A stretch of 64,000 nucleotides of DNA from Cristatella mucedo (taxonomy: Eukaryota; Bryozoa; Phylactolaemata; Cristatellidae). The notes under the pieces are model-generated. The model was not told the origin of the DNA. It saw nothing but the letters and a program-made list of their open reading frames with translations, and did not search any database. The position numbers were made by a program, and so were the translations under genes. Location: assembly GCA_009760855.2 (NCBI GenBank), contig WPIO01000038.1, positions 1,205,001-1,269,000 on the forward strand. Direction: 5' to 3'. Each line of letters starts with the position of its first letter. Within the stretch, counting starts at the first letter, position 1. Shown piece by piece: positions 17,126 to 27,389 of the stretch.

Positions 17126-20100
17126 TTAAATACATTTATAACATCGACCTGGATTAGTACCTTCAATCTTATAATGTCCATAAGCATAACTACAACAACC
17201 AAAATCAAGCCAGTAACGTTTTGATTCAAATGGTGATAGTGCAACTTTTTCCATCTCATTAGTAAATATTTCGTGTTTATCTTGTAATATTTTATGAAAC
17301 TTTCTAATTTGACTTTCACCAAACTTCTCATTTTGTTTACCTTTAAAAATTTCTATACTTTCAGTTAAACAACTAACAAATGTGTCATGCCCCATAGTTT
17401 TAGTTAAAACTGCTTTTGTTACTCCTTTTGCGGCAGCTTTTCTTTCAGAATCAACGATACTTACAGAGTATAGCTTTGGTCTTAAAGCACATACTTCTGA
17501 AATTACTTTTCCTTCTGCTTCATCCTTAAATTTACCGATTGTATCATCATCAAAATAATCAGGCATTGCTTTCATATCATCGTAAAGATTAGGTGTTTCA
17601 ACGTTCATAATTAAAGAATCAGTGTCAGTATAGATTAAAATAACCTTGTCTCCATATTTCTGTTTTATAACATCGTAATAAAACTTTTGCATGTGTAACT
17701 TTGATAAATCTAGAATTGCACTTCCGATGAATATTGGTTTATTTAATTTTGTTTTAGATTGATTCATCTGAAAGATTGTCAAATATTCTCCAAAGTCTCT
17801 AAAGTTAACCATATTTGGATCTCTTATTCGTTTATTGAATTTCCTTTTTCCTGCTTCATCGATAGTACTAACTAAATAAGTTTTAACTCTTTTTTCAACT
17901 TCTTCACAGGTTTTACCATAGAATGAATTCATTATAAGTTTCCAAAGGTTTCTTAAAAACTTTTTACTTGAATTTAATGCTTTCATTTCAGCACACATTT
18001 CAATATAAGGTCTAAGCCATCTAGATTGATTAAACTTGAAAACTTTCTTTACATCACAAACCATTCCGTGTGTTAAACAGAACTTTAAATATCGATAATG
18101 AAAAAGATAATCCTTTTTTGGATTAAAGTCACATATTAATTTTGGAATATTGCTTGCTCCTGTTTTGAACTTATTTAGAAAACCTGAATATTCACTACAA
18201 TTAACAACTCTATTAGAAGCGCATAATGGATATTCGTTGTGTAAATCATGATAATACTCTTTAGTTTTTGGATCGTACTCGATATCAACAACAAAGAAGT
18301 AACCAGTATCTGATTCATCCTCTAACTTAAGAATGCTATCAATATCCCACCCTTCATTTGAAATTTCAATAATGTTCCCTTGTGGAAGAAGCTCCATCAT
18401 TGCTGTAGGATAAAGACTTGTTGCGTCTTGGTAAGTTATCCATGTTTTTGGTTTATCTTTATCATAATCAGGAACTAAAGGATTATTTGCCTTAACAAGT
18501 CTACTGCTAACCTGACATATTCCTCCACGAATAGATTTTTTTAACATGTCATAATTCTCTCTATCAGATAATAACTCAATCTTTACTCCTGAAAACCAGA
18601 ATACCGCATTCAATGAAAAGTTTGGAGTTGTTACAAAGTTTGCTGGATCTAATTTTAGTTTTGATACCAATCCTTTTCTAAAACTTTCGAAACAATCAGC
18701 AAGCAATAAAACGTCCGTTTGAAGATATAAATTATGATATTCTAACATATTTTTACAATCAAACTCTTTCCAAAGATCATTTGCTTTTTTATACCTTTCA
18801 TCGGATATACCAGTCATGTAAACACTTGAATAAAAATCATCTTTACTCGGAAGAGATGAAGTGAAAAACTTCTCAAAAGAATCCATAAATTCATAAGGAT
18901 ATTCTCCTTTAGTTGCTAGCATATTAAGGTTTTTATATGGATAAAGTTCACTTAAAACTTTGTTAGAAATTGGAAAACAATCAATAGTTTTACCCATTGT
19001 TGATGTGATAAAGTTTAATGAACCAAGCATAAATTGTGCACTATTCTTAAAAACAATATCTTTAACTCTTAACATCATATACTTCTCGAGATTATTAGCT
19101 ATTGGTTGTGCTTCAACACTAAAATTTTCAAGAGCTTTAACAATTATATGTGAGTCATATCCTCTAAAGTTGTGAAATAGAACAGGAAGTTGCCATCTTC
19201 TAAAGTTAACTCCAGCTTTTAAGTTGCAAATATGGTGCGCTGGGCCTCTATATTTATTTGTTAGATGGCAGTGATCGTGAACTTTGCTCAAATCACTTAC
19301 TTTATAATTGAATGGCTCTTTACACATCCAACAGAATAAAGCATTTTCATATTCATCATATTCACTTTCAGTTAAACTATCCATTTTACTTTCTCCACTA
19401 TGTTCAATCAATGTGCTTCTTAAGAAATCTGATAACTCAAATAATCTTCGTAGAAACTTAACAACACAATCTGATCCAACATTAATAAATCTATCAAAAA
19501 CTTCACCCTTCCAATCAACTATGATAAAAGCAGCTGAACATGGTGTGTGTTGAAGAATTTTCTTGTTTTTCAATTATACACTCAAAATCTGCATAACAAA
19601 CGTATGGACATGTATTAAGATTTTTGAAAGAATCAAACTTAATAAACTTACTTTCACCATGTGGTATTAAATAAACAGTATTTCCAGAGTTCATACTTTC
19701 ACACATTTCTAAATGATTAGTTACTTGTTTTTTATCAAAGAATCTATTCAAGCATCTATGGTAATAATACTGTTTTCCTCCAGAGTTTGTTGATATACAT
19801 AATGAATTAAAATTACTAATCAACATATAGTGTTCTTTTTTACCTTAAACAACTAGTAAAAGATTTACATGTCTACCTTCTTTTTCATCTGATTTTTTAC
19901 AACTCTTAATGGTGAAACTCTTGACTCTTTAAATCCACATGAATAGAAATGTATACTAACATTCATTGCTTTCTCTAATTTATCAATATCTTTAACCATT
20001 AAAGGCCATTCAATCTCATTAAGAAGATTAGAATGATTATTAGCTAATATCGTTTTTAAGTTATTTATTTTCCACTTATTTCTTTCTACCGGGTTTACAG

Positions 20101-20727
20101 ACCTTAAAACACACCACAAAGCGCAAAACTCATCATTAAGATTTTTTAAATTAATTACACACTTTTTATTAACAAGATATTCAGGTGTTTCAATGTATGT
20201 ACCACCACTTAAAGGTATGTATTTAGAAATAACAACAGAAAATGAATAATAACCAATAAATAACCATCCAGAACCAACATTTCTTTCTACTAACATCTCA
20301 GAATTAGTTCCTAAAGAAAGCATTACTTTTTCATGTATTGAGTTAGATGATTCACTATCCATCGTTAACATTGATTTTGATTGTGCTCCTTTTTTCTCTA
20401 TGTCTCCATTATTAAACATTCTCATGTCGAATGATATTTTAAAATGGACTCCAATAAACCTCCATGAACTTCTAACTCTATCAAGTAATTCATTTGTTTG
20501 ATACCTAAGAGACTCTTTAAGTGACTCAAAGTCTGCATACGTTCTTTTTGATTAATAAGAAAAAGTTAAGGTATTTTCATTAGCAGAAATAGCAGGTCCT
20601 ATATAACCAATTTTGTTTAGTCTTCCTTTTTTCCAACGTATTTTCTACTTGATGGTTTGAAATCGATATTCATTAACCTCCTAGATTCAAAAGAGAAAGA
20701 ATTTCTTTGACCTACTCGAGAAGACAT
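17126..20727 (-). pseudogene. protein-primed family B DNA polymerase (pPolB), broken N-terminus
   Basis: The locus starts at the ATG at 20727, directly after TATATAGCAA. Frame shifts or stops occur near 20620 (T6 run), at 20552-20554 (TAA), at about 19857, at 19845-19847 (TAA) and at about 19560. From 19573 to 17126 the frame is open for 815 codons. The N-terminal part holds GGTYIETPEYLVNKK, a YADFEC exonuclease-I motif (Asp-x-Glu) and a C-x2-C HNH-like zinc segment (CWMCKEP, HDHCHLTNKYRG). The polymerase core has motif A (DATSLYPTAMM), motif B (KLIMNSFYGK), motif C (YTDTDS) and a KRYWLDFGCCSYAYGHYKI end. This enzyme replicates linear genomes using a terminal protein primer. The catalytic core remains intact, although upstream lesions prevent a full product. 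Confidence 0.92.
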
Positions 20728-20751
20728 TTGCTATATAAGGTAAAAATATTT
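20728..20751. promoter_or_regulatory. 24-nt divergent promoter of polymerase and truncated gene
   Basis: The polymerase ATG (20727, minus) and an ATG at 20752 (plus) flank a 24-nt AT-rich spacer containing CTATATAAGG. The TATATA core is close to both starts, as at 2019-2031 and 13728-13737. Confidence 0.5.
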
Positions 20752-20892
20752 ATGCTAATTTATGTTGATTTTGAATTTAGTGATGATAGAATTTTTCCTT
20801 TCGCGATATCGGGTAATTTTTTGACAACCGATGGTGAAACCGAGGTTGGCGAAAAATTAGACGATGTCGGGAAAGGTAAAATTCCTATCATC
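20752..20892 (+). pseudogene. viral gene truncated at the host junction
   Basis: The plus-strand frame beginning MLIYVDFEFSDDRIFPFAIS is AT-rich and coding-like for about 47 codons. At about 20,890-20,895 the sequence turns into a host SINE (tcaaggtgctctccctgacc), and the frame then runs 24 codons into that repeat. The viral part matches no family I recognise. The opening (Tyr-Val-Asp-Phe-Glu-Phe) vaguely recalls an exonuclease motif, but that is not enough to assign a function. It marks the right end of the preserved viral DNA. Confidence 0.5.
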
Positions 20893-20990
20893 AAGGTGCT
20901 CTCCCTGACCAAGGTCTGGCTGAGATCGTGGAATCGAGCCCCAAGGCATATAGGAAGAACCTGAATAGAGATTAGGTTCTCTTGGGGTTT
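20893..20990 (+). repeat. tRNA-derived SINE copy at the virus-host junction
   Basis: The sequence aligns by eye with the SINEs at 42,008 and 55,793 and with the reverse copy at 53,461: a tcaaggtgct start, a B-box-like ggaatcgagcccc, then ggcatatagg and the tail gagattaggttctctt. It abuts viral DNA directly, supporting true integration in the host genome. Confidence 0.65.
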
Positions 20991-21097
20991 TTTCCAAAAA
21001 ATTATATATATATATATAATTTATTTGTATAGAACCCTAAGAGAACCTAATCTCTATTCAGGTTCTTCCTATATGCCTTGGGGCTCGATTCCACGAT
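20925..21097. repeat. 65-bp inverted repeat (fold-back of SINE sequence)
   Basis: Positions 20925-20989 and 21033-21097 are reverse complements over 65 bp with one mismatch (cttggggtt against aaccctaag). They are separated by a 43-bp AT-rich spacer containing (TA)n. The left arm is the 3' part of the SINE at 20,893 and the right arm an inverted partial copy of it. It would form a long hairpin. Confidence 0.85.
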
Positions 21098-21109
21098 TAT
21101 ATATGTGCA

Positions 21110-21470
21110 ATTTCTCTTAAGGTAATGTAGTAATGTACGTCCGTCTGCAGCTCCACAAAGCCACAAAGATTATATAGGCGTTAGGCAGGACAGTTTTGAA
21201 TATCTCACTCACAGCCTAAATAACTGTCGGTACGAATTCGGTAGCCAATAGATTTAACCTCATACAATAAAGGGGAAATGATAAGCATAGTAGAATCAAT
21301 AGAGCAGTTAAGGTAGTGAGTAGCATGGAATTATTAGCACAGGAAAGGTGGAAAGGATGTGGCATAATCACGAGAGTAGTTATCGTTGCATAAGAATCGA
21401 GGAAGTGAGTTCCACAGTCGTGGACCTGCAGAGCTAAAGCTTCTGTCGCCATTGGTCTTTAACGTAACGT
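21110..21470 (-). mobile_element. LINE-A 3' end fragment
   Basis: On the minus strand this reads as the 3' end of LINE-A: a diverged version of the GDRSISSAGPRLWNSLP coding segment (around 21,420-21,455), the ELLARESV-type C-terminus, then the terminal gagttacagacggag-like sequence and an ATT/ACATT tail at about 21,115-21,140. It is 5' truncated and degenerate. Confidence 0.65.
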
Positions 21471-21544
21471 TCGGTGCAAGCGGTTCGTAACTTCGCGTAA
21501 CCGAAAGGACTGCGTGGATTTACGCTGGAAATTTTTTTTGCCCA

Positions 21545-21720
21545 CTCAAATCCTGAGCGGCTTAGTTTCGCATGCGGTAGCTAACATACTTCATCTCATG
21601 CAACAAACAGTAAATTAGACTTATAGCCGAGTCGGGAGAGCAGTCGAGAAAGTGACTTGCGCGGAAGAAGGTGCTCATAGCGGCGCAAAAAGATGGGCCA
21701 CAGTGAGCCAAAGAAGAGAA
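21545..21720 (-). mobile_element. LINE-A 3' fragment, diverged
   Basis: The minus strand reads gagatgaagtatgttagctaccgcatgcg..., corresponding to the LINE-A end gagacgaagtctgttggctaccgaatgcg, and the preceding CNCSxDSA coding segment. Degenerate, no open frame of note. Confidence 0.55.
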
Positions 21721-22690
21721 GGTGTAGTTGCCAAATAATTTCGGAGTGAGTTTCACAGGTGCACGAGAGGGGGCCAAGCGGCCGCCGGCGTCGACCTTCA
21801 ACTGCTGAGCGGTTCGCCTTCAAAACGCGCGAAAGCGACCTAGCCGCCGTCGGCGCCTCGGCGTCCGGGCGACGGTGCAACCGTCGATTCGATCCACGCT
21901 GTCGCCGGCGGGAGGCGTAGTTCGACTACCGACGAAGACCGACACGACAGCACCGAGCTGCACGCGAGCTTCCGCTTACACATGCTCACGACGCATCGGT
22001 ATTCGGCACCCTACTCGCTCTTCACATTGAAAGAAGAACTTTTTTGGTGCTCTGCGCGTGTCGCTTAAGCTGCCCACGCCCGAGGTCGGTGCGGCGAGCC
22101 GCTACCGCCGCCGCTGCTGCAGGCCGAGTACACGCGCGCCCAAGAGCGGCTATCTTTAGCTCGCGCTTCAGCAGGCGGCCACTTGTCTGCCTGACGCCGC
22201 CGGACGGGGCGACAAACGTCATCGGCGGCACGTGCGGGATCTCGACCTGAACGTCGCCGACGCGCTGATCGGCGACGAGGAGGACGCAGCCGAGTTCGAC
22301 CGCATCCATCAAGATCGGCGCGAACCAGCCCATCAGCGACGGCCACGTGCTGTAGGGGCTCGCGGGCGCGCGATGGCGGCGCGATGAAGAGCGAAGCCCC
22401 CACAAGCGTTGTCGACGACGGCTGTATTATACGATCTAGCAGCCATCGTTCGTGCTGCTCCGGAGCACGAGGTGTTAGGAGAGAGGAGAGAGTGGATTTC
22501 GTGCGTGTAGGCCGACGCACAGGCAGAAAGTGAATTGCGCGGCAAGAAACGAGTCACGTGCCAGCAAGGAGCGTTCCCGTTGGGCGGACAGAAAGTCGGC
22601 AGGGGGCGGAACCACGTGACGGCGATCACACACCCACTGTGCTTCCGGCGGAGCCAGACATCCTGGTGCTCTGGCACAGTACAGCCAGGA
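21721..22690. other. GC-rich stretch with no recognised gene
   Basis: This region is GC-rich and has several overlapping open frames on both strands (for example between 22,022 and 22,520), as expected from composition alone. No motif, splice-framed exon or known family could be supported. Confidence 0.4.
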
Positions 22691-22800
22691 CAATAAATAT
22701 AATAATAGTGCACTTGATTAAGCGCCCTTAGAGAACTCAATCTCTTTATAATGGCTTTACATTTGCTGCAAAGGGAAACGCAATTGAATGAAGTTGAATT
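22691..22800 (-). repeat. LINE-B tail / SINE copy
   Basis: Contains the recurrent core gcgcccttagagaactcaat followed by ctcttt...ggctttacatttgctgca, next to an (ATA)n stretch. In minus orientation it is the 3' tail of LINE-B ending in (TAT/ATT)n. Confidence 0.7.
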
Positions 22801-23119
22801 TTCTCCTGCCGCAGCCCGTGGTAGTAGTCCCGGTAGTGTCCTTGCGGTTGAGAAAACTGCTACATTGTTACAAACTCGCTGTAGCGCCCTGCCGGCCTTG
22901 GCTGAATTTTAGCACGAACAAGAGCTGTTCGGAGGCGGGCTAGAACTCCTTTGTCCTGGAGCAGTGAACCAGAGAGGAGCGTCAGTGCGGTTAGAGAGGA
23001 AGCGCTTAAGAGCAAGCCAGGAAGCTCTCTGACCTGCAGTGGCGAGTCGGCCTTTAGAATTGGTTCGATACCCGCGGGAGCGGCTGATTGATGTTGGCTG
23101 GCCTGTCAACCTTCGTCAT

Positions 23120-24150
23120 CACTCTGTCCAAAAAGAATCGTCTGGAACCCATTCGCCATTCAAGCTGGACAGAGGGGACATTCCAGTGGCCTAGCGCCGG
23201 TATTAATTCCTTACCGTAATGGGCCCAATACCACTAAGCTCTTGCCCCATTGTCTCAGCTAAGTATTTAAGAGTCGTGCGACGCTCGCTCTGGGTCTTTT
23301 ATTATCTTCGTGTCTTTGGTCCGGCTCTGCACTTCGACGCCGTCGGGCACTCGTTTCTCTGAAAGCGAGGGAGGAGGGCGGGCTGTCCGCCGACGATGGA
23401 CGGAACAGGACGAGACAGCGCTAGGAGGATTCGGTGGAACTCCACCGAATACGGTCGTATCGCGCCCGAGCTGGCATTTTGTGCTCTTTCGTGTTTTGTG
23501 TGTGCGCGCTAGCACGTGGTCTCGGCATAGGGATTTACCGGTGCGAGCTAGGCGTAGTTGGCGTGTGTGAAGCCCTAGTTCTCCGGGTGGGGTTTGGGCT
23601 CCGGTTCGCGCTTCAGTGTGGAGAGGTATTTCCTCCGCAGGAGTGCTTGAGTTGGCGTGTGTGGAGTATTCCTGTCGCACTGGTGGAAACCGAGTTCTAG
23701 TTCTTCGGGTAGGGTTTAGGCTCCGGTTTGCGCTTCAGTGTGGAGAAGTATTTCCTCCGCAGGAGTGCTTGAGTTGGCGTGTGTGGAGTATTCCTGTCGC
23801 ACTGGTGGAAACCGAGTTCTAGTTCTGCGGGTAGGGTTTAGGCTCTGGTTCGCGCTTCAGTGTGGAGAAGTATTCCCTCCGCAAGAGTGTTTAAGTTGGT
23901 GTGTTTGGGGTATTCCCTGGGCACAGGTGGGAACGGATTCCTAGTTCTCCGGTTAGGGTTTAGGGTCCGGGTCGCGCTCAGTGTGGAGGAGTATTCCCGC
24001 CCGTAAGAGTGTTAGTGCAGTTGAGAACTTGCGAGGAGTGTGGAGATAAAAGCTGAACTAGACGCGCAGCGACTTTGTGCGCTTGCGAATAAAGTTCAGT
24101 AAAATCCCGAATTTGTGTGTCTCGCTTTCCAATTCACGCCGCGGACTCAC
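23120..24150 (+). mobile_element. LTR-like block with internal tandem repeat
   Basis: The order of features resembles a solo LTR. There is a TATA-like aagtatttaaga at about 23,260. Four units of a 122-bp tandem repeat follow, and then an aataaa signal at 24,088-24,093 and a GT-rich stretch. No coding or primer-binding site is visible, and the exact ends and target duplication could not be defined. A promoter-bearing untranslated region of another element is possible. Confidence 0.35.
23575..24020 (+). repeat. 122-bp tandem repeat, about 3.6 copies
   Basis: Units starting near 23,577, 23,699, 23,821 and 23,943 share ctagttctccgggt, cgcttcagtgtggagaggta, cctccgcaggagtgcttgag and tattcctgtcgcactggtgg. 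The first three are nearly identical and the last is more diverged. The frame is open across units because 122-bp shifts are tolerated; it is not evidence of a protein. Confidence 0.9.
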
Positions 24151-24589
24151 GACCCCCTTTAGTAACGGTAAGCAGGTCAGCGCCAGAAACGCTCGTTTCG
24201 TGGCGGCCAGCTTATTGCGCGTAGGCGCGCACCGAACGGCATTAGGTGATACGCTACGCCGCTAGGTAAGCGGCAGGTCAAGCCTACCCCGAAGAGCCTT
24301 CGGCGTTACATCGCTGTAGCCCTACTAAACCGAAGTTCTTTACCGAAGACACAGTGCTGGTAAAGGCTCTAGCCCTTTGGGGACACGTGACCAAGATGCC
24401 GGAGCTGGTGCCTTGAAGTCCGGCTTGTGAATCGCACGTCCTGACTCGATACGGACATGTGCAGTGATGGTTGCACAGCAAGCAAAAATGTGGTTAGGGC
24501 AGAGCCGTCTAAAACGAAGCCACACAGGTCACACACACTCACTAAGCCCAATTCATTATTGACCAAGTCGCAAGATAAGTGTGGCTTTT

Positions 24590-24720
24590 GGGGCGCATAG
24601 GGTTGCCAATATACTTCATTTCACGTAACATAGACATAGTGAGAAAAAATAATCGCGTTCATTGGATGGTTAGAAAGTGAGTAGTAACAAGGAAATAGCA
24701 GCACAGCTAGGCTGGCAAGG
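24590..24720 (-). mobile_element. LINE-A 3' fragment, diverged
   Basis: On the minus strand the region corresponds to the LINE-A C-terminal segment (three-Cys TLSLLRE-like, then ggctaccgaatgcg). It lies next to the LINE-B tail at 24,720. Confidence 0.5.
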
Positions 24721-24800
24721 ATAATAATAATAATAATAATACATTTGTATAGCGCACTCAGCGAACAAAATCTCTCTCTTGGCACTTTACAGATGCTGCA
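24720..24800 (-). repeat. (ATA)n plus LINE-B tail
   Basis: An (ATA)n microsatellite is followed by acatttgtatagcgcactca and then ctctctcttggcactttacagatgctgc, the same conserved core as the other LINE-B tails. Confidence 0.7.
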
Positions 24801-24837
24801 TACAGAGCATTGCCAAAAATTTGGTGGCGAAATTCAC

Positions 24838-24968
24838 AAGCAGCAGGCACACCAAGCAGCAGGCACACCAAGCAGCAGGTACACCAAGCAGCAGGTACAC
24901 CAAGCAGCAGGTACACCAAGCAGCAGGTCCTCCAAGCAGCAGGTACACCAAGCAGCAGGTACGAACAA
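24838..24968. repeat. 16-bp minisatellite, about 8 copies
   Basis: The unit is caccaagcagcaggta with few substitutions. It produces artefactual open frames rich in Gln, Ala and Gly. Confidence 0.9.
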
Positions 24969-25024
24969 GTAAGTATGTAGGACGCGCCAGAGTCGGCAGC
25001 AGCTTAGAATTTGTTGCTGTGTAG

Positions 25025-26740
25025 GAATTGTGGGCGCGAGTTACACATTTTCAGATATGCAGAGCTAAATCTTCGGTCGCCAACAACCTTCAAGTAAAGA
25101 AATGAAGCAGCTACTTTATTGTTTCCTGAGGACGAGATGGTACGAGGAGGCAGAAGCTGATGCAGCAGTTCAGTTAAATAGGAAGGAGCAAAGCAGTGGC
25201 GGGCCTTTTGGGTCAGAGCAAAAACTTTAGTCTGTCACCATTGATTGACTGGGAACCGCCGCAGCTTCTTCAGCGAAAGAGACGCGTGGCTAATCTTCTT
25301 TGATTTTGTGTCGCCGTTCCAGTTCTGTCAATCGCCTGCTAGCAGAGGCTTGGTGCCTTATTTGGGCAGCCCAGCTAACTTGAATTAAAGTAGTTCAGTC
25401 CAAACAGAATCAGGGAACTTGTAAGCCACTTAGCCAGTCACTGTTGTAGACAGTCCCTCATCTTTGATAGGAATCGGACGGAATGGCTATCTGAAGAAGC
25501 TATATTCTTAGTGAAATTTTAAAACTCGCGGCAGTTATCAACGCGGTTACCTAGATTCCGAGCACACGGTGACGTTCGCACTAAATCATCCCCAATTAGC
25601 ATAACAAAGTATCCCAGTCCAGCCCCGCGCCTGGCGTGTCCAAGGAGTAAAGGTTTTGTTTTACCATCGCCTGAACTTGAGAAAGTGGCCGGCATCCGAG
25701 GTCAATTTCTATTTTGAAGGCATCGAGTTTATCAGTCCTTGCAGCTGATCTTGGGGGTTAAAATGGAAAACACACACAATTCGTCAGCATAAATGTTCTA
25801 CCCCATTCCTTGGACCCGTATCACTTTTCGAAAGGCCTTATATAGAAAGGAACAGCAAAGCACGTTGAACGGAACTCTGTTTTACTCTATAGACGACTAG
25901 TCTGCTGGATAAGATGTGTCAACCACATGACCTAAGCTAGAAGCGATGCACTAGTCTGATTTGAACAAGACTAAAGCCTAATCCAGGAAACGTCTGATCA
26001 TTATCTTATCCGTTCGAGTATAATATCCCAATCAGCAGAGGCAAACACTGCTGATAAATTGAGCAAGATCAGGGAATTGTCATTGACATCATCGAGGATG
26101 CTCATAATATAGTTGGCGGCTAGTAGGTGAGGAGTTTCAATGGAACGGTGCCTTTCGAATTCCGACTAAAAATGTATGGCAATTCAATCTTGTTATTGTG
26201 TTCCACGAAAACTAGTGTTTAGCAGCAGACACACAGGCTATTCTACTCCCTGGAGCGCCCGGCTGAGGCAGAGGGGCTAGCGTCAGCGGTCTACTGCGGC
26301 TTTGCCTGAAAGCAAAAGAGCGGCGGCGAACTTGATAAAAACACAATCAGAACGGATTTTCGGGTCCAACGAGAGCACCCAGACTTGCACGCCCCCGCCC
26401 ACAGTGTGGTTTCCCAAGGAAGAGGTAATAGAAGTGCTCGCCACTACTCTCTCGACCGTCGCCTTGGCTTTGTCATGCCGCTTCAAGCCACATGGCAGAC
26501 GCAAGGATGTCGCGTCAGATGAACACTGCTTTGATTTAGCATCGACACAAGCACTCACGAACGACGGAGGTAAAGTGTTTGGTTGGAGTGATCCCCGACG
26601 GCTACTAGCGGGTTATCCCGGCGTACCTCAGCTCTCTCAGCGTGTCTTCAACGATTCGAGTGTCCGCATAAATGGGTCAGACGCTGACGTCACACAGCTC
26701 AGCTCGCCGAGACTTTCCGGCGAGCGGATCTTACGAACGC
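25025..26740. other. 1.7 kb without a recognised feature
   Basis: Scattered short frames only. The longest (26,302-26,745, plus) encodes a 147-residue unrecognised peptide without an obvious promoter or splice context. The texture resembles an old transposon 3' region, but no family could be named. Confidence 0.4.
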
Positions 26741-26744
26741 GATA

Positions 26745-26815
26745 GCGAGGAATAACACCCGCGTAGTCTTTGTGGCTTTATGGAGTTACAGACTGAGATA
26801 CGTACATACATATCC
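26745..26815 (+). mobile_element. LINE-A terminal 3' fragment
   Basis: The stretch aacacccgcgtagtctttgt, followed by gagttacagactgagatacg and tacatacat, matches the extreme 3' end of LINE-A (compare 31,460-31,525). Confidence 0.7.
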
Positions 26816-27271
26816 AGGCGCTTAACTTGAGGTCTGCGGTATTCAGGAATGCCAGCACCCACCAATCGGAATACAGCAGGGGTGTCCAACACGTGGCCCG
26901 CGGGCCACAACCCGGCCCGCCGAGGTCTTCTATGCGGCCCGCAACGTTATCCCAAAAATATTTGTCACTCCATTATTTTCGTTAATTTTTAATCATTGCA
27001 AACGGCGATATAAGGTGCTGTGATGTACTTCACGCGCGCGTGAAGCGTGAAGGTATCCGAATGGCTATTTTCGCGTGAAGGTAAAAAAATCGATTTATTT
27101 TGCTAGCCTTCATGTGAACATTTTGGCGTGAAGGGGTAATATATTTGTGCTCCAGTGGCGCCATTACGATCACATTTATAACGCTTCCGCAAGCGGAATT
27201 AACTGTTTCACACTGTGGATAGAAAAAAAGAGCCGTTTCTCAGCTGCTGCTGCACGAACTGGAATCAGTCA

Positions 27272-27383
27272 GGTAGGTTTTTCGAGAAACGTGTATTGCT
27301 CAACTTACTTACTAATACTAAGATATTGCTGTGATAAAATATAAATTAATCAATTCGTGACTGATCTGTTTTTTATTTCACAG
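27272..27383 (+). other. probable 5' intron of the hAT transposase
   Basis: A donor (caggtaggttttt, about 27,270) and an acceptor (tttatttcacag, ending at about 27,383) frame a 110-bp AT-rich intron just before the transposase ATG at 27390. The upstream exon appears non-coding. Confidence 0.5.
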
Positions 27384-27389
27384 AGAAAA

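Noticed and set aside
17101..17331. N-terminal extension of the Ser-Glu repeat gene
   Set aside because: It overlaps the polymerase 3' end in another frame and lacks the promoter box, which instead precedes the ATG at 17100.
374..20600. Stop-codon reassignment in the virus (in-frame TAA and TGA at several sites)
   Set aside because: All three stop codons also end intact genes here (for example TAG at 920-922, TAA at 5477-5479, TGA at 7621-7623), and many genes additionally have frameshifts. Decay explains the data better.
22022..22740. Long GC-rich frames on both strands
   Set aside because: Several mutually overlapping frames of similar length are expected in GC-rich DNA; no recognised domain.
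23310..23944. Open frames across the 122-bp repeat
   Set aside because: They arise from repeat units without stops; no motif or start context.
24745..25024. Gln/Ala-rich frames, possible CRISPR-like array
   Set aside because: A 16-bp minisatellite with no spacers; not a CRISPR array.
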